Below are positions 1 to 5,804 of a stretch of DNA of 7,402 bases, piece by piece (position 1 is the first letter of the stretch; the number at the start of each line of letters is the position of its first letter). A model generated the notes under the pieces. The model was not told where the DNA came from. It did no database searches and was given only the letters and a program-made list of their open reading frames with translations. A program made the translations under genes and the position numbers. Origin of the DNA: Robiginitomaculum sp. (GTDB taxonomy: Bacteria; Pseudomonadota; Alphaproteobacteria; Caulobacterales; Maricaulaceae). The stretch covers positions 1 to 7,402 of the forward strand of contig JAKIUV010000104.1 in the NCBI GenBank assembly GCA_021647375.1, read 5' to 3'.

Positions 1-8
1 CCGAAAAT

Positions 9-59
9 CTGTGGATATGAGGGACAAGGGCCAAGTAGCCCTTGACCACATATCCACAG
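9..59. repeat. Imperfect inverted repeat / hairpin with DnaA-box-like arms
   Basis: The outer arms CTGTGGATATG (9-19) and CATATCCACAG (49-59) are perfect reverse complements over 11 bp. After a partly mismatched stretch (20-24 against 45-48), an inner stem CAAGGGC (25-31) / GCCCTTG (38-44) closes on a 6-nt loop. Each outer arm contains ATATCCACA or its complement, one mismatch from the DnaA box TTATCCACA. Read on the minus strand, the hairpin is followed by ATTTTCGG, a weak T-run, so a role as a distal 3' end for minus-strand transcription is possible. The structure is seen directly; its function is unknown. Confidence 0.6.
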
Positions 60-230
60 TTCAGCAACAATCAAAGCGGACAATCAATGTGCTATGAAAA
101 CCGGACAAACCTAAAAGCTAGCTACATGGTAGATGTAAATATGTACAAGGCAAAGCTACGCAAATGCTACCGAACACCTAGACATAATTCCCGTTCTGTA
201 CGACTGTATGATTGAGTAGGGGGTGTAGAA
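60..230. other. Gene-free spacer, no recognisable feature
   Basis: Between the two inverted repeats I find no coding frame with family resemblance, no tRNA-like cloverleaf and no clear promoter. The only small structure noticed is an 8-bp palindrome AGCTAGCT at 116-123. Short ATG-initiated frames here stop within a few codons or lack a ribosome binding site. It may be the remains of decayed sequence, or it may continue a feature lying to the left of the window. Confidence 0.5.
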
Positions 231-344
231 TTGTAGGGTGCATAGAGCCTTTTGCGCACCAAGATGGCATTCCCTATGGTCAAATGCACCCTTGGCAATC
301 ACTTCATGGTACATTTCGCCGAAAAGGCTCTATGCACCCTACAA
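231..344. repeat. Palindromic REP/MITE-like element, 114 bp with 23-bp perfect terminal inverted repeats
   Basis: The left arm 231-253 (begins TTGTAGGGTGCATAGAGCC) is the exact reverse complement of the right arm 322-344. The interior is also partly self-complementary: CCAAG (259-263) pairs with CTTGG (291-295), and GCATT (267-271) with AATGC (283-287). The core word ATGCACCCT occurs at 284-292 and 332-340, and inverted in the left arm. Small nested palindromes opening with GTAGGGTGC resemble bacterial REP/BIME or MITE-type repeats. No transposase frame lies inside and no target-site duplication is visible. It begins 8 bp past the panD stop codon and could act as a 3' mRNA stabiliser, but it lacks the U-tract of an intrinsic terminator. 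Family membership is inference; the repeat itself is certain. Confidence 0.75.
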
Positions 345-352
345 GCCAAACT

Positions 353-712
353 CTAATGCGGACGTTTCACAATCTCATTGTCTTTGTCTAGCAACACTAC
401 GATCGGGGCGTAATTGCGGGCTTTTTCGCGTTCCATATCGCAATAGGTGACAACGATGATTTGGTCACCGACTTGTACACGCCTAGCGGCGGCACCGTTC
501 AGGCCAAAGGTTTTGGAACCACGCGGTGCTTCAATGGCGTAGGTGGTAAAGCGCTCGCCGTTGGTGATGTTGAGGATGTCCACTTGCTCATTGGGAAGAA
601 TGTCTGCGCGTTCGAGCAAGTCCGTATCAATAGAAATAGAGCCTTCATAGTGCAAATCCGCCTGAGTGACGGTGGCACGGTGCAGCTTACTTTTCATCAT
701 TTTAACGATCAT
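353..712 (-). CDS. panD: Aspartate 1-decarboxylase (pyruvoyl enzyme)
   Basis: PanD removes the alpha-carboxyl of L-aspartate to give beta-alanine, the precursor of pantothenate and CoA, in the cytoplasm. The 119-residue product is close to the usual length (about 126 in E. coli) and aligns without gaps over its first 80 or so residues. The self-cleavage site Gly24-Ser25 sits in HYEGSISID, and Ser25 would become the pyruvoyl group. Residues known from E. coli PanD fall at the same numbers: Lys9, His11, Tyr22, Arg54, Thr57, Tyr58 and Asn72 (TNGERFTTYAI and LNGAAA segments). The ATG at 712 is supported by that numbering and by AGAGGA eight bases upstream. No other pantothenate gene is in view. 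The strong terminator at 851-891 separates it from the receptor gene upstream, so it probably has its own promoter. The stop is TAG, followed closely by the palindromic element. Confidence 0.96.
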   Translation of the reverse strand: MIVKMMKSKLHRATVTQADLHYEGSISIDTDLLERADILPNEQVDILNITNGERFTTYAIEAPRGSKTFGLNGAAARRVQVGDQIIVVTYCDMEREKARNYAPIVVLLDKDNEIVKRPH

Positions 713-720
713 GTTGGAAA

Positions 721-770
721 TCCTCTTACTGGTTACATATTACATATAAGGAGTATCGTACAGAATACAA
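721..770 (-). promoter_or_regulatory. panD ribosome binding site and tentative promoter
   Basis: On the minus strand, AGAGGA (721-726) lies 8 nt before the panD ATG and is a good Shine-Dalgarno match. Further upstream TTGTAT (765-770) is followed after 16-18 nt by TATATG/TATGTA (741-748), a weak sigma-70-like pair. The -10 area is a perfect tandem 7-mer, TATGTAA twice on the minus strand (733-746). The ribosome binding site is well supported; the promoter call is tentative. Confidence 0.35.
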
Positions 771-850
771 ATGAGGGAAGCGCTATGGGCGCATAGCTGT
801 TATGTTGCGTTCATGTTTGTGGAGAATTACATTAATTAGAAGCCCAAAAC

Positions 851-891
851 GAAAAAAGACGGCTCGCCGAGTTGCCTCTGAGCCGTCTTTT
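851..891 (-). terminator. Intrinsic terminator downstream of the TonB-dependent receptor gene
   Basis: GACGGCTC (858-865) pairs with GAGCCGTC (880-887), and flanking A/T pairs lengthen the stem to 12 bp around a 14-nt loop. Read on the minus strand, the stem runs into TTTTTTCGTTTT, a strong U-tract, which fits transcription coming from the receptor gene. On the plus strand the trailing TCTTTTCC is weaker, so it may be bidirectional. It isolates panD transcriptionally from the receptor. Confidence 0.85.
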
Positions 892-904
892 CCTCCCCCT
901 AGGA

Positions 905-933
905 TGTGATTTTACGACGAGCGTAAGATCACA
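905..933 (-). other. Hairpin between the receptor stop codon and the terminator
   Basis: TGTGATTTTACG (905-916) and CGTAAGATCACA (922-933) form a 12-bp stem with one mismatch (an A-C pair in the minus-strand RNA) and a 5-nt loop. It lies 24 bp past the receptor stop codon and precedes the terminator hairpin, with no U-tract of its own. It may protect the mRNA 3' end. The TGTGA/TCACA arms are too far apart for a CRP-type operator. Confidence 0.5.
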
Positions 934-957
934 CCATAAGTTGGTTTAGTCTGTAAA

Positions 958-3543
958 TTAAAACTCTTTACGGAGCAATACGCCGTAAGTTGCTGGTGCA
1001 ACAGGGTAGGCATTGATGGTGCCTTGTTGAACAACACCAGGGAAGGCGCTGATATAGGTTTCGTGACCGAGTATATTGCGACCCCAAACTTGTATACCAA
1101 AGCCGTTATCAAGTTTAACGCCAAGCGAGCCATTGAGATAGCTGGATTTGGCTTCCACGCCGAGAATTTCCACAATGTCCACGGTGCTTTCATACTGATA
1201 GTCACCACGGATATATCCGGTTGTCCCGCCGCCAAAGTCGTGCGTGTAAGTCGCTGAGGTGGAGAAACCAAATTCTGGAATGCCGGCCACTTTTTGACCA
1301 GAACGATCAACAACCGTACCATTAGCTCCAGGTGCATTGACAAAACTATCATATACCGCATCCAAATAAATACCTGCTAAGGTAAGTTTCAATGCGTCTA
1401 CTGGATAATATGAAGCATCAAATTCAACACCTTTTGTGCTTTGTTTACCCGCATTGGCTAGAACAAAACCTGTGCCGATGAATGTATTAGACTGAAATCC
1501 ATCAATGCTTTGGTCGAAGATAGCGACATTAATAGCACCTTTATCGAAGCGGGCTTTCACACCGATTTCGTATACCATAGCATCTTCTGGGCCAGCAAAA
1601 CGTGTTCCGTAGGTCTGGTTGGTCCGGGTGAGGCCTTGGTCAATAAAGACATTGTTAGTTGGTGTTTGTGGTCCGCCGCCAGGTAGCACGCGACCAGCAA
1701 GGTCTGGACGTGAATCTCGCGACAAATTCCATGATGTAGACTTGAAGCCCGTAGCTGCACTGGCATAGACATTGATATTGTCATTAACTTCATAAGCTAA
1801 GCGAGCCGTCCAAGTGACCTGCTCGTCATTAGAGCGGCCATCTTCAACCGAGTTGCCAAAGGCGAGGAATTGCGGCAAGAATTGCAAGCCCCGCAATCCG
1901 CCTCTAACCTGACCTTCGATTGCCGGAACAAAGCCGAGCAAATAACCTTGTTGTGCAGCTGCGCCCGCACCACCGCCAGCGATAAACGCTTGCGTACCTG
2001 CATTCAGAGGTACGCCAAATGCAGCTTGGAAAGCTTGGAAAATAGGGTCGTTCGCATTACCAAAAGCGCCCGCTATGGCTCCTTGGGCAAGTAAATCGAT
2101 ACCGTTGACAGTGTTGAGGTCAAGGGACGAGAATATCTCGTTATTGACGGTTCTGCCTGTGACTGATTTTTTATCTTTGGTGAAGTTGACACCGCCAGTT
2201 ACGGTCAATTTATCGCTAGCATGAAAATCCACAGTCGCAAATGCTGAATAGGCAGTATTGTCTTGGGTGAAAAACTCTTGCGTATCACCGTCTGCACTGA
2301 GGAATGTACCAGGAGCAAAGCCGTTGGTTAACTCGATAGTGCCTAATAGAGCCGGGCTGCCAGCCAGTATATCAATATAATTACGGAAATCACCGCCGAC
2401 ATCTAGCCCGCTATTTTGCTCGATAGCTTCATTAAAGTAAAAGCCGCCAAGCATCCAGTCGACCTTGTTGTCGCCAGTAGATGTTAGGCGAATTTCTTGT
2501 GTAAAGGTTTTAATGTCGACATTGTCATCTACGACTAAAATATCTGCTGTTGTGTAGTCAGCGTCATAGTTGTTTCTGGCATCATTAGCGCGGAATGAAC
2601 TAATAGATGTGAAAGAAAATGTGTCAAAATCAACATCGATATGCGCAGAAATTCCAGTATCCTTAACATCATTCACGCTATTGCTATTTTGATAATTGAT
2701 GTAAGCAAATGGATCATTCGGGTCGGCCAGCTGCCCGCCAAGTGCTTGGATTGCACCAGCCGTAGGGCCATTTACAAAGTTGGTGACAGAGCAACATATT
2801 TCATCGATTTTGCTATGGTCAAGGATAAAACGCATGGAAATATCATCGCGCGGTTCGAACAAGAGCTGACCGCGCAAACTTAAACGATCCCGGCTATTAT
2901 TGGCTTCCAAACCAACAGCGCTCGGCGCATAACCGTCGCGTTTGTTTACAGATCCCCCGAGGCTTACTGCAATCGTATCAGACAAACCGCCCGTCGCATA
3001 GGCTCTGAAGACGCGTTGGTTGAAATTGCCAACACCACCTTCAAGATAACCTTGGGTTTGGAAAGATGGTTTCGCCGTCACAACGCTGATTACACCCGCA
3101 GATGCGTTTTTACCAAACAGTGTTGATTGCGGCCCGGACAGCACTTCAACGCGCTCTAGTTTAGGGAGGTCGCCAATTTGCGCGGCTGAACGTGAGCGGT
3201 AAACACCGTCGATAAACACACCAACGGAAGGTTCAATACCTGCATTGTTGGCACCATTACCAAAGCCGCGAATGCGGAAATTGGTGTTTTTGGAAGACTG
3301 TAATTGTCCAACACGTAATGAGGGGACTACGGATTGCAAATCGGTTATGTCAAGAATTTGCGCTTTTTCAAGTGTATCAGCAGACGTAACGGAAACGGTA
3401 ACAGGTGTTTCTTGCAGTGTTTGCTGGCGCTTGGTCGCGGTGACGATAATCTCGTCTTTTATCTGCGCATTTGCTGCGCCTGAAAAAGCTACACTTGCTA
3501 CGAATGCGGTTGAAGCGAGTAGTCCTAGTTTCTTATTGAACAT
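958..3543 (-). CDS. TonB-dependent outer-membrane receptor, substrate unknown
   Basis: The 861-residue product has the full architecture of a TonB-dependent transporter, which imports siderophores, haem, vitamins or glycans using energy from TonB-ExbB-ExbD. Residues 1-26 form a Sec signal peptide with a likely AxA site (ANA/Q). A TonB-box-like segment EIIVTATKR follows at 31-39. The plug domain spans about 42-158, with FRIRGFGN, GVFIDGVYRSR, LERVEVLSGPQSTLFGKNASAG and the closing GVISVVTAKP region. The rest is a 22-strand-type barrel ending in a C-terminal Phe, the usual signal for outer-membrane assembly. Two features stand out: vicinal cysteines at 250-251, and an Ala/Gly/Phe-rich insertion at about 481-565 that is probably an extracellular loop. 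There is no adjacent siderophore, haem or glycan gene and no clear Fur/RirA box, so the substrate cannot be assigned. The start is supported by AGGGGA six bases upstream and by the signal peptide. The frame is intact. Confidence 0.93.
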   Translation of the reverse strand: MFNKKLGLLASTAFVASVAFSGAANAQIKDEIIVTATKRQQTLQETPVTVSVTSADTLEKAQILDITDLQSVVPSLRVGQLQSSKNTNFRIRGFGNGANNAGIEPSVGVFIDGVYRSRSAAQIGDLPKLERVEVLSGPQSTLFGKNASAGVISVVTAKPSFQTQGYLEGGVGNFNQRVFRAYATGGLSDTIAVSLGGSVNKRDGYAPSAVGLEANNSRDRLSLRGQLLFEPRDDISMRFILDHSKIDEICCSVTNFVNGPTAGAIQALGGQLADPNDPFAYINYQNSNSVNDVKDTGISAHIDVDFDTFSFTSISSFRANDARNNYDADYTTADILVVDDNVDIKTFTQEIRLTSTGDNKVDWMLGGFYFNEAIEQNSGLDVGGDFRNYIDILAGSPALLGTIELTNGFAPGTFLSADGDTQEFFTQDNTAYSAFATVDFHASDKLTVTGGVNFTKDKKSVTGRTVNNEIFSSLDLNTVNGIDLLAQGAIAGAFGNANDPIFQAFQAAFGVPLNAGTQAFIAGGGAGAAAQQGYLLGFVPAIEGQVRGGLRGLQFLPQFLAFGNSVEDGRSNDEQVTWTARLAYEVNDNINVYASAATGFKSTSWNLSRDSRPDLAGRVLPGGGPQTPTNNVFIDQGLTRTNQTYGTRFAGPEDAMVYEIGVKARFDKGAINVAIFDQSIDGFQSNTFIGTGFVLANAGKQSTKGVEFDASYYPVDALKLTLAGIYLDAVYDSFVNAPGANGTVVDRSGQKVAGIPEFGFSTSATYTHDFGGGTTGYIRGDYQYESTVDIVEILGVEAKSSYLNGSLGVKLDNGFGIQVWGRNILGHETYISAFPGVVQQGTINAYPVAPATYGVLLRKEF

Positions 3544-3548
3544 AAAGG

Positions 3549-3590
3549 TCCCCTTTTTGTTGGTTTGTTGGTTTATATATATAATTCTGT
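3549..3590 (-). promoter_or_regulatory. Receptor gene leader: ribosome binding site and AT-rich promoter area
   Basis: On the minus strand, AGGGGA lies 5-6 nt before the receptor ATG and is a strong Shine-Dalgarno sequence. Just upstream is a short tandem repeat of AACCAACA (two copies), then an AT palindrome TTATATATATAA (3573-3584) that could supply a -10 element. I could not place a matching -35 with confidence, so the exact promoter is undetermined. Confidence 0.4.
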
Positions 3591-3669
3591 ATAGACGTTA
3601 TGCGATAATTAACTAAAGCGCAAAGCCTTGTCTGTCTTGTTATGAAAAAAAGTGCATACTGTGCCAAAT

Positions 3670-3710
3670 AAGTCACAAGCTTGATGGCGTGTTTGCACTC
3701 GTGACTTTTT
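3670..3710 (+). terminator. Terminator-like hairpin with T-run in the divergent intergenic region
   Basis: AAGTCAC (3670-3676) pairs with GTGACTT (3701-3707), and the plus strand continues as a run of five T (3706-3710). The loop is long (24 nt) with only a weak inner GTG/CAC pairing, so predicted stability is modest. No plus-strand gene ends here. It could end a short unannotated transcript begun at about 3600-3650, trap plus-strand noise upstream of radA, or be a protein-binding inverted repeat. Confidence 0.35.
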
Positions 3711-3731
3711 CGGAACATTGCATAAACACAG

Positions 3732-3776
3732 TTGACAGTTGAGATTGTGTTCTTATTATGTTCTATAAATTTGGAG
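3732..3776 (+). promoter_or_regulatory. radA promoter and ribosome binding site
   Basis: A perfect -35 TTGACA (3732-3737) is followed after 16 bp by TATTAT (3754-3759), five of six matches to the -10 consensus. That predicts transcription starting near 3766 and a leader of about 20 nt. GGAG (3773-3776) lies 8 nt before the radA ATG and serves as Shine-Dalgarno. A short inverted repeat AACACA (3725-3730) / TGTGTT (3746-3751) flanks the -35 element. This is the best promoter in the window and probably drives the whole radA-cvpA-purF-SDR unit. Confidence 0.7.
3749..3763 (+). promoter_or_regulatory. Putative LexA (SOS) box, GTTC-N7-GTTC
   Basis: GTTC at 3749-3752 and GTTC at 3760-3763 are separated by exactly 7 bp (TTATTAT). 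This matches the direct-repeat LexA operator established for Alphaproteobacteria such as Rhodobacter, Rhizobium and Caulobacter, and differs from the E. coli CTG-N10-CAG box. It covers the radA -10 hexamer, where bound LexA would block RNA polymerase. That it lies in front of a recombination-repair gene supports function. LexA itself is not in the window. Confidence 0.65.
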
Positions 3777-3784
3777 TATAGAGC

Positions 3785-5161
3785 ATGGGTAAAGCCGTTA
3801 ATATTTTTGTTTGCCAATCTTGCGGCAGTGTCCACGGTAAATGGGCCGGGCGCTGTGATGCTTGTGGGGAGTGGAATACATTGGTCGAGGAAGTTCCAGC
3901 GCAAAATGCGCCGAAGTCTGGGCGGCGGCGCAAAAGCCGGGCAATAGCTTTTGTCGAACTGGATAGCGAGATCGAAGAACTGCCACGGCTTAATACTGGC
4001 ATTGATGAGCTTAACCGGGTCACGGGCGGCGGTTTTGTCCCTGGCTCAGCACTGCTCATAGGCGGGGATCCGGGGATTGGTAAATCTACGCTCTTACTAC
4101 AAGTCGCAGGGTTTATGGCGAAAGCCAACTGCAAGGCGGCTTATATTTCAGGTGAAGAATCTACCGCACAAGTTAAACGCCGGGCGAAACGGCTCGGTCT
4201 TTCGGACGCCCCTGTCTATTTGGCTGCCGAGACATCAATTGGCCCTATAATAGACGGTTTGATGGTGGAAAAACCGGACGTAATTATTATCGATTCTATA
4301 CAGACCATGTGGACGGATCAACTTGGCGCGGCACCGGGCACAGTGGCGCAGGTACGGGCTTGTTCCCAAGAATTGACCCGCTATGCCAAAAAGTCTGGAG
4401 CCGTTGTTTTGTTGGTGGGGCATGTGACCAAGGACGGGCAAATAGCCGGGCCGCGCGTGGTCGAACATATGGTCGATGCGGTTTTGTATTTTGAGGGTGA
4501 CCGTGCTAACCAGTTTCGCATATTACGCGCCCATAAAAACCGCTTTGGTCCGACCGACGAAATCGGTGTGTTTGAAATGGGGGGGGCGGGACTTGTGGAA
4601 GTGGAAAATCCGTCCGCATTATTTTTGGACGGGCGCGGTGAGGCGGCTTCCGGTGCTGCCGTATTTGCCGGGCTTGAGGGAACTCGGCCTGTGCTGACAG
4701 AAATTCAGGCTTTGGTGGCGCCAGCCGCTTTCGGCACGCCGCGCCGCGCCGTTGTTGGCTGGGATAGCGGGCGGTTGGCTATGGTGCTTGCCGTGCTGGA
4801 AGCCCGTTGTGGGGTTAGTTTTGGCGGCAAGGATGTCTATCTTAATGTAGCGGGTGGTCTCAAAATCAATGAACCAGCCGCAGATTTAGCCGTGGCGGCG
4901 GCACTGGCATCATCAGTGTTTGATATACCATTGCCAGCGGACTGCGTTGTTTTCGGAGAGATTAGTCTTTCCGGCGATGTGCGTCAGGCTTCGCGCACGG
5001 ATGCAAGGCTCAAAGAGGCGGCCAAGCTTGGCTTTAAACGCGCCATTGCCCCGCAAAACAAGTCCACCAAGAAAGATGCATCACCAGATCAACTGCCGAT
5101 TATTGAAATCAGTACTTTGCCTGACCTGATAAGCCGTGTAGAAGCCCTATCTGACGGGTGA
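3785..5161 (+). CDS. radA: DNA repair protein RadA (Sms), branch-migration ATPase
   Basis: RadA is a cytoplasmic RecA-like, hexameric DnaB-type ATPase that works with RecA to extend and process recombination intermediates. At 458 residues it matches the family length (460 in E. coli). Visible in order: an N-terminal C4 zinc finger (Cys10, Cys13, Cys24, Cys27); Walker A GGDPGIGKST with Lys100; Walker B DVIIIDS ending at Asp170; the RadA-specific KNRFG motif at 251-255; and a C-terminal Lon-protease-like domain from about 275 to the end, including GEISLSGDVR. The start is fixed by the zinc finger and by GGAG eight bases upstream. It is the first gene of the plus-strand cluster, with a strong promoter and a putative LexA box, so it is likely damage-inducible (inference). 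A run of eight G at 4579-4586, within EMGGAG, is a potential slippage site, but the frame is intact here. Confidence 0.97.
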   Translation: MGKAVNIFVCQSCGSVHGKWAGRCDACGEWNTLVEEVPAQNAPKSGRRRKSRAIAFVELDSEIEELPRLNTGIDELNRVTGGGFVPGSALLIGGDPGIGKSTLLLQVAGFMAKANCKAAYISGEESTAQVKRRAKRLGLSDAPVYLAAETSIGPIIDGLMVEKPDVIIIDSIQTMWTDQLGAAPGTVAQVRACSQELTRYAKKSGAVVLLVGHVTKDGQIAGPRVVEHMVDAVLYFEGDRANQFRILRAHKNRFGPTDEIGVFEMGGAGLVEVENPSALFLDGRGEAASGAAVFAGLEGTRPVLTEIQALVAPAAFGTPRRAVVGWDSGRLAMVLAVLEARCGVSFGGKDVYLNVAGGLKINEPAADLAVAAALASSVFDIPLPADCVVFGEISLSGDVRQASRTDARLKEAAKLGFKRAIAPQNKSTKKDASPDQLPIIEISTLPDLISRVEALSDG

Positions 5162-5166
5162 CGATT

Positions 5167-5201
5167 CCCATATGGGTGTCCCCATAACGTTTTATCTGGG
5201 G
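5167..5201 (+). promoter_or_regulatory. Overlapping hairpins covering the cvpA Shine-Dalgarno
   Basis: GGGG at 5198-5201, seven bases before the cvpA ATG, is the likely Shine-Dalgarno. It can pair with CCCC at 5180-5183, extended by ATAA (5184-5187) / TTAT (5192-5195) with a small bulge. The same CCC bases can instead pair upstream, TATGGG (5171-5176) with CCCATA (5181-5186), which would free the Shine-Dalgarno. CCCATATGGG (5167-5176) is itself a palindrome. The pairings are real in the sequence; a regulatory role is inference. Confidence 0.35.
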
Positions 5202-5208
5202 ATAAGAT

Positions 5209-5781
5209 ATGGAAATAGCAGGCACATCATTCGGCGGTTTTGACGTTGTCGTTTTTATCATTCTTGGATTTTCAGGTATTTTGGCCTTTGCGCGCGGTGT
5301 TTCGCGCGAGTTAATTTCCATTATTGCTTTGTTGGTTGGGGTGGTTGGAGCCTTATTTGTCTTTGGTCGTTACCAGATCAATGTGCAAAGTTTTATTAAG
5401 CCTGCATGGTTAGCAGACGGCGCTTTATTGCTCGGCGTATTTGGTCTTATTTATCTTGTTTCCAGCTTTTTAATGCGGGGCTGGGCAAAAACTATTCGCG
5501 GGCAGAAACCCCCATTTTTCGATCGGTTACTGGGGCTTGGCTTCGGTTTGGCACGCGGGTTAGTCCTAGCTTCACTATTTGTACTGGTTATATCCAAGTC
5601 TGCAAAAGACGGCGAACCTGCTGAATGGATGAGTACGGCAAAAACCTACCCAATTTTGCGCCAAGTCTCTGACACCCTGCAAAACCTGCCATTTGCTCGC
5701 GCCAAAGAAATTGCCGAAGATATACAGACGAAGGGAAAAGAATCAGATATACTGCCCGATATTCCCCAAGAGGCTCCCTAA
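5209..5781 (+). CDS. cvpA: CvpA family inner-membrane protein
   Basis: The 190-residue product has four hydrophobic segments at about 10-28, 34-53, 68-89 and 107-128. The family signature FDRLLGLGFGLARG (104-117) lies at the start of the fourth. The charged C-terminal tail (about 130-190, ending in a Pro/Glu/Asp-rich stretch) is probably cytoplasmic. CvpA was named for its need in colicin V production in E. coli, where it also precedes purF; its molecular activity is unsettled, and envelope maintenance has been proposed. It sits 47 bp after radA and 23 bp before purF with no terminator in either gap, which fits co-transcription. The ATG is supported by GGGG seven bases upstream. Length and topology are normal for Alphaproteobacteria. 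Confidence 0.9.
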   Translation: MEIAGTSFGGFDVVVFIILGFSGILAFARGVSRELISIIALLVGVVGALFVFGRYQINVQSFIKPAWLADGALLLGVFGLIYLVSSFLMRGWAKTIRGQKPPFFDRLLGLGFGLARGLVLASLFVLVISKSAKDGEPAEWMSTAKTYPILRQVSDTLQNLPFARAKEIAEDIQTKGKESDILPDIPQEAP

Positions 5782-5804
5782 AGAGACCTTAAGCAAGAAC
5801 CACA

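Noticed and set aside
1..60. Chromosomal or plasmid replication origin suggested by DnaA-box-like words
   Set aside because: Only two imperfect boxes are present, with no AT-rich unwinding region, iterons or replication gene in the window.
231..344. CRISPR array or insertion sequence
   Set aside because: There is a single palindrome with no regular repeat-spacer pattern, no transposase and no visible target duplication.
238..450. Plus-strand open frame of 70 codons across the palindrome and the panD end
   Set aside because: It is made of the inverted repeat plus the antisense of panD and has no family resemblance or ribosome binding site.
461..796. Plus-strand open frame of 111 codons opposite panD
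   Set aside because: It is the antisense shadow of a clearly conserved panD gene.
905..933. CRP/FNR-type operator from the TGTGA...TCACA arms
   Set aside because: The half-sites are about 19 bp apart instead of about 6, and the site lies downstream of a gene's stop codon. A transcript hairpin explains it better.
353..3543. Functional link between panD and the receptor, such as a pantothenate or beta-alanine transporter
   Set aside because: A strong terminator separates the genes and nothing in the receptor sequence points to that substrate.
3533..3904. Minus-strand frame of 123 codons spanning the divergent intergenic region
   Set aside because: It overlaps the radA zinc-finger region and promoter, has no recognisable motif, and reads as a chance frame.
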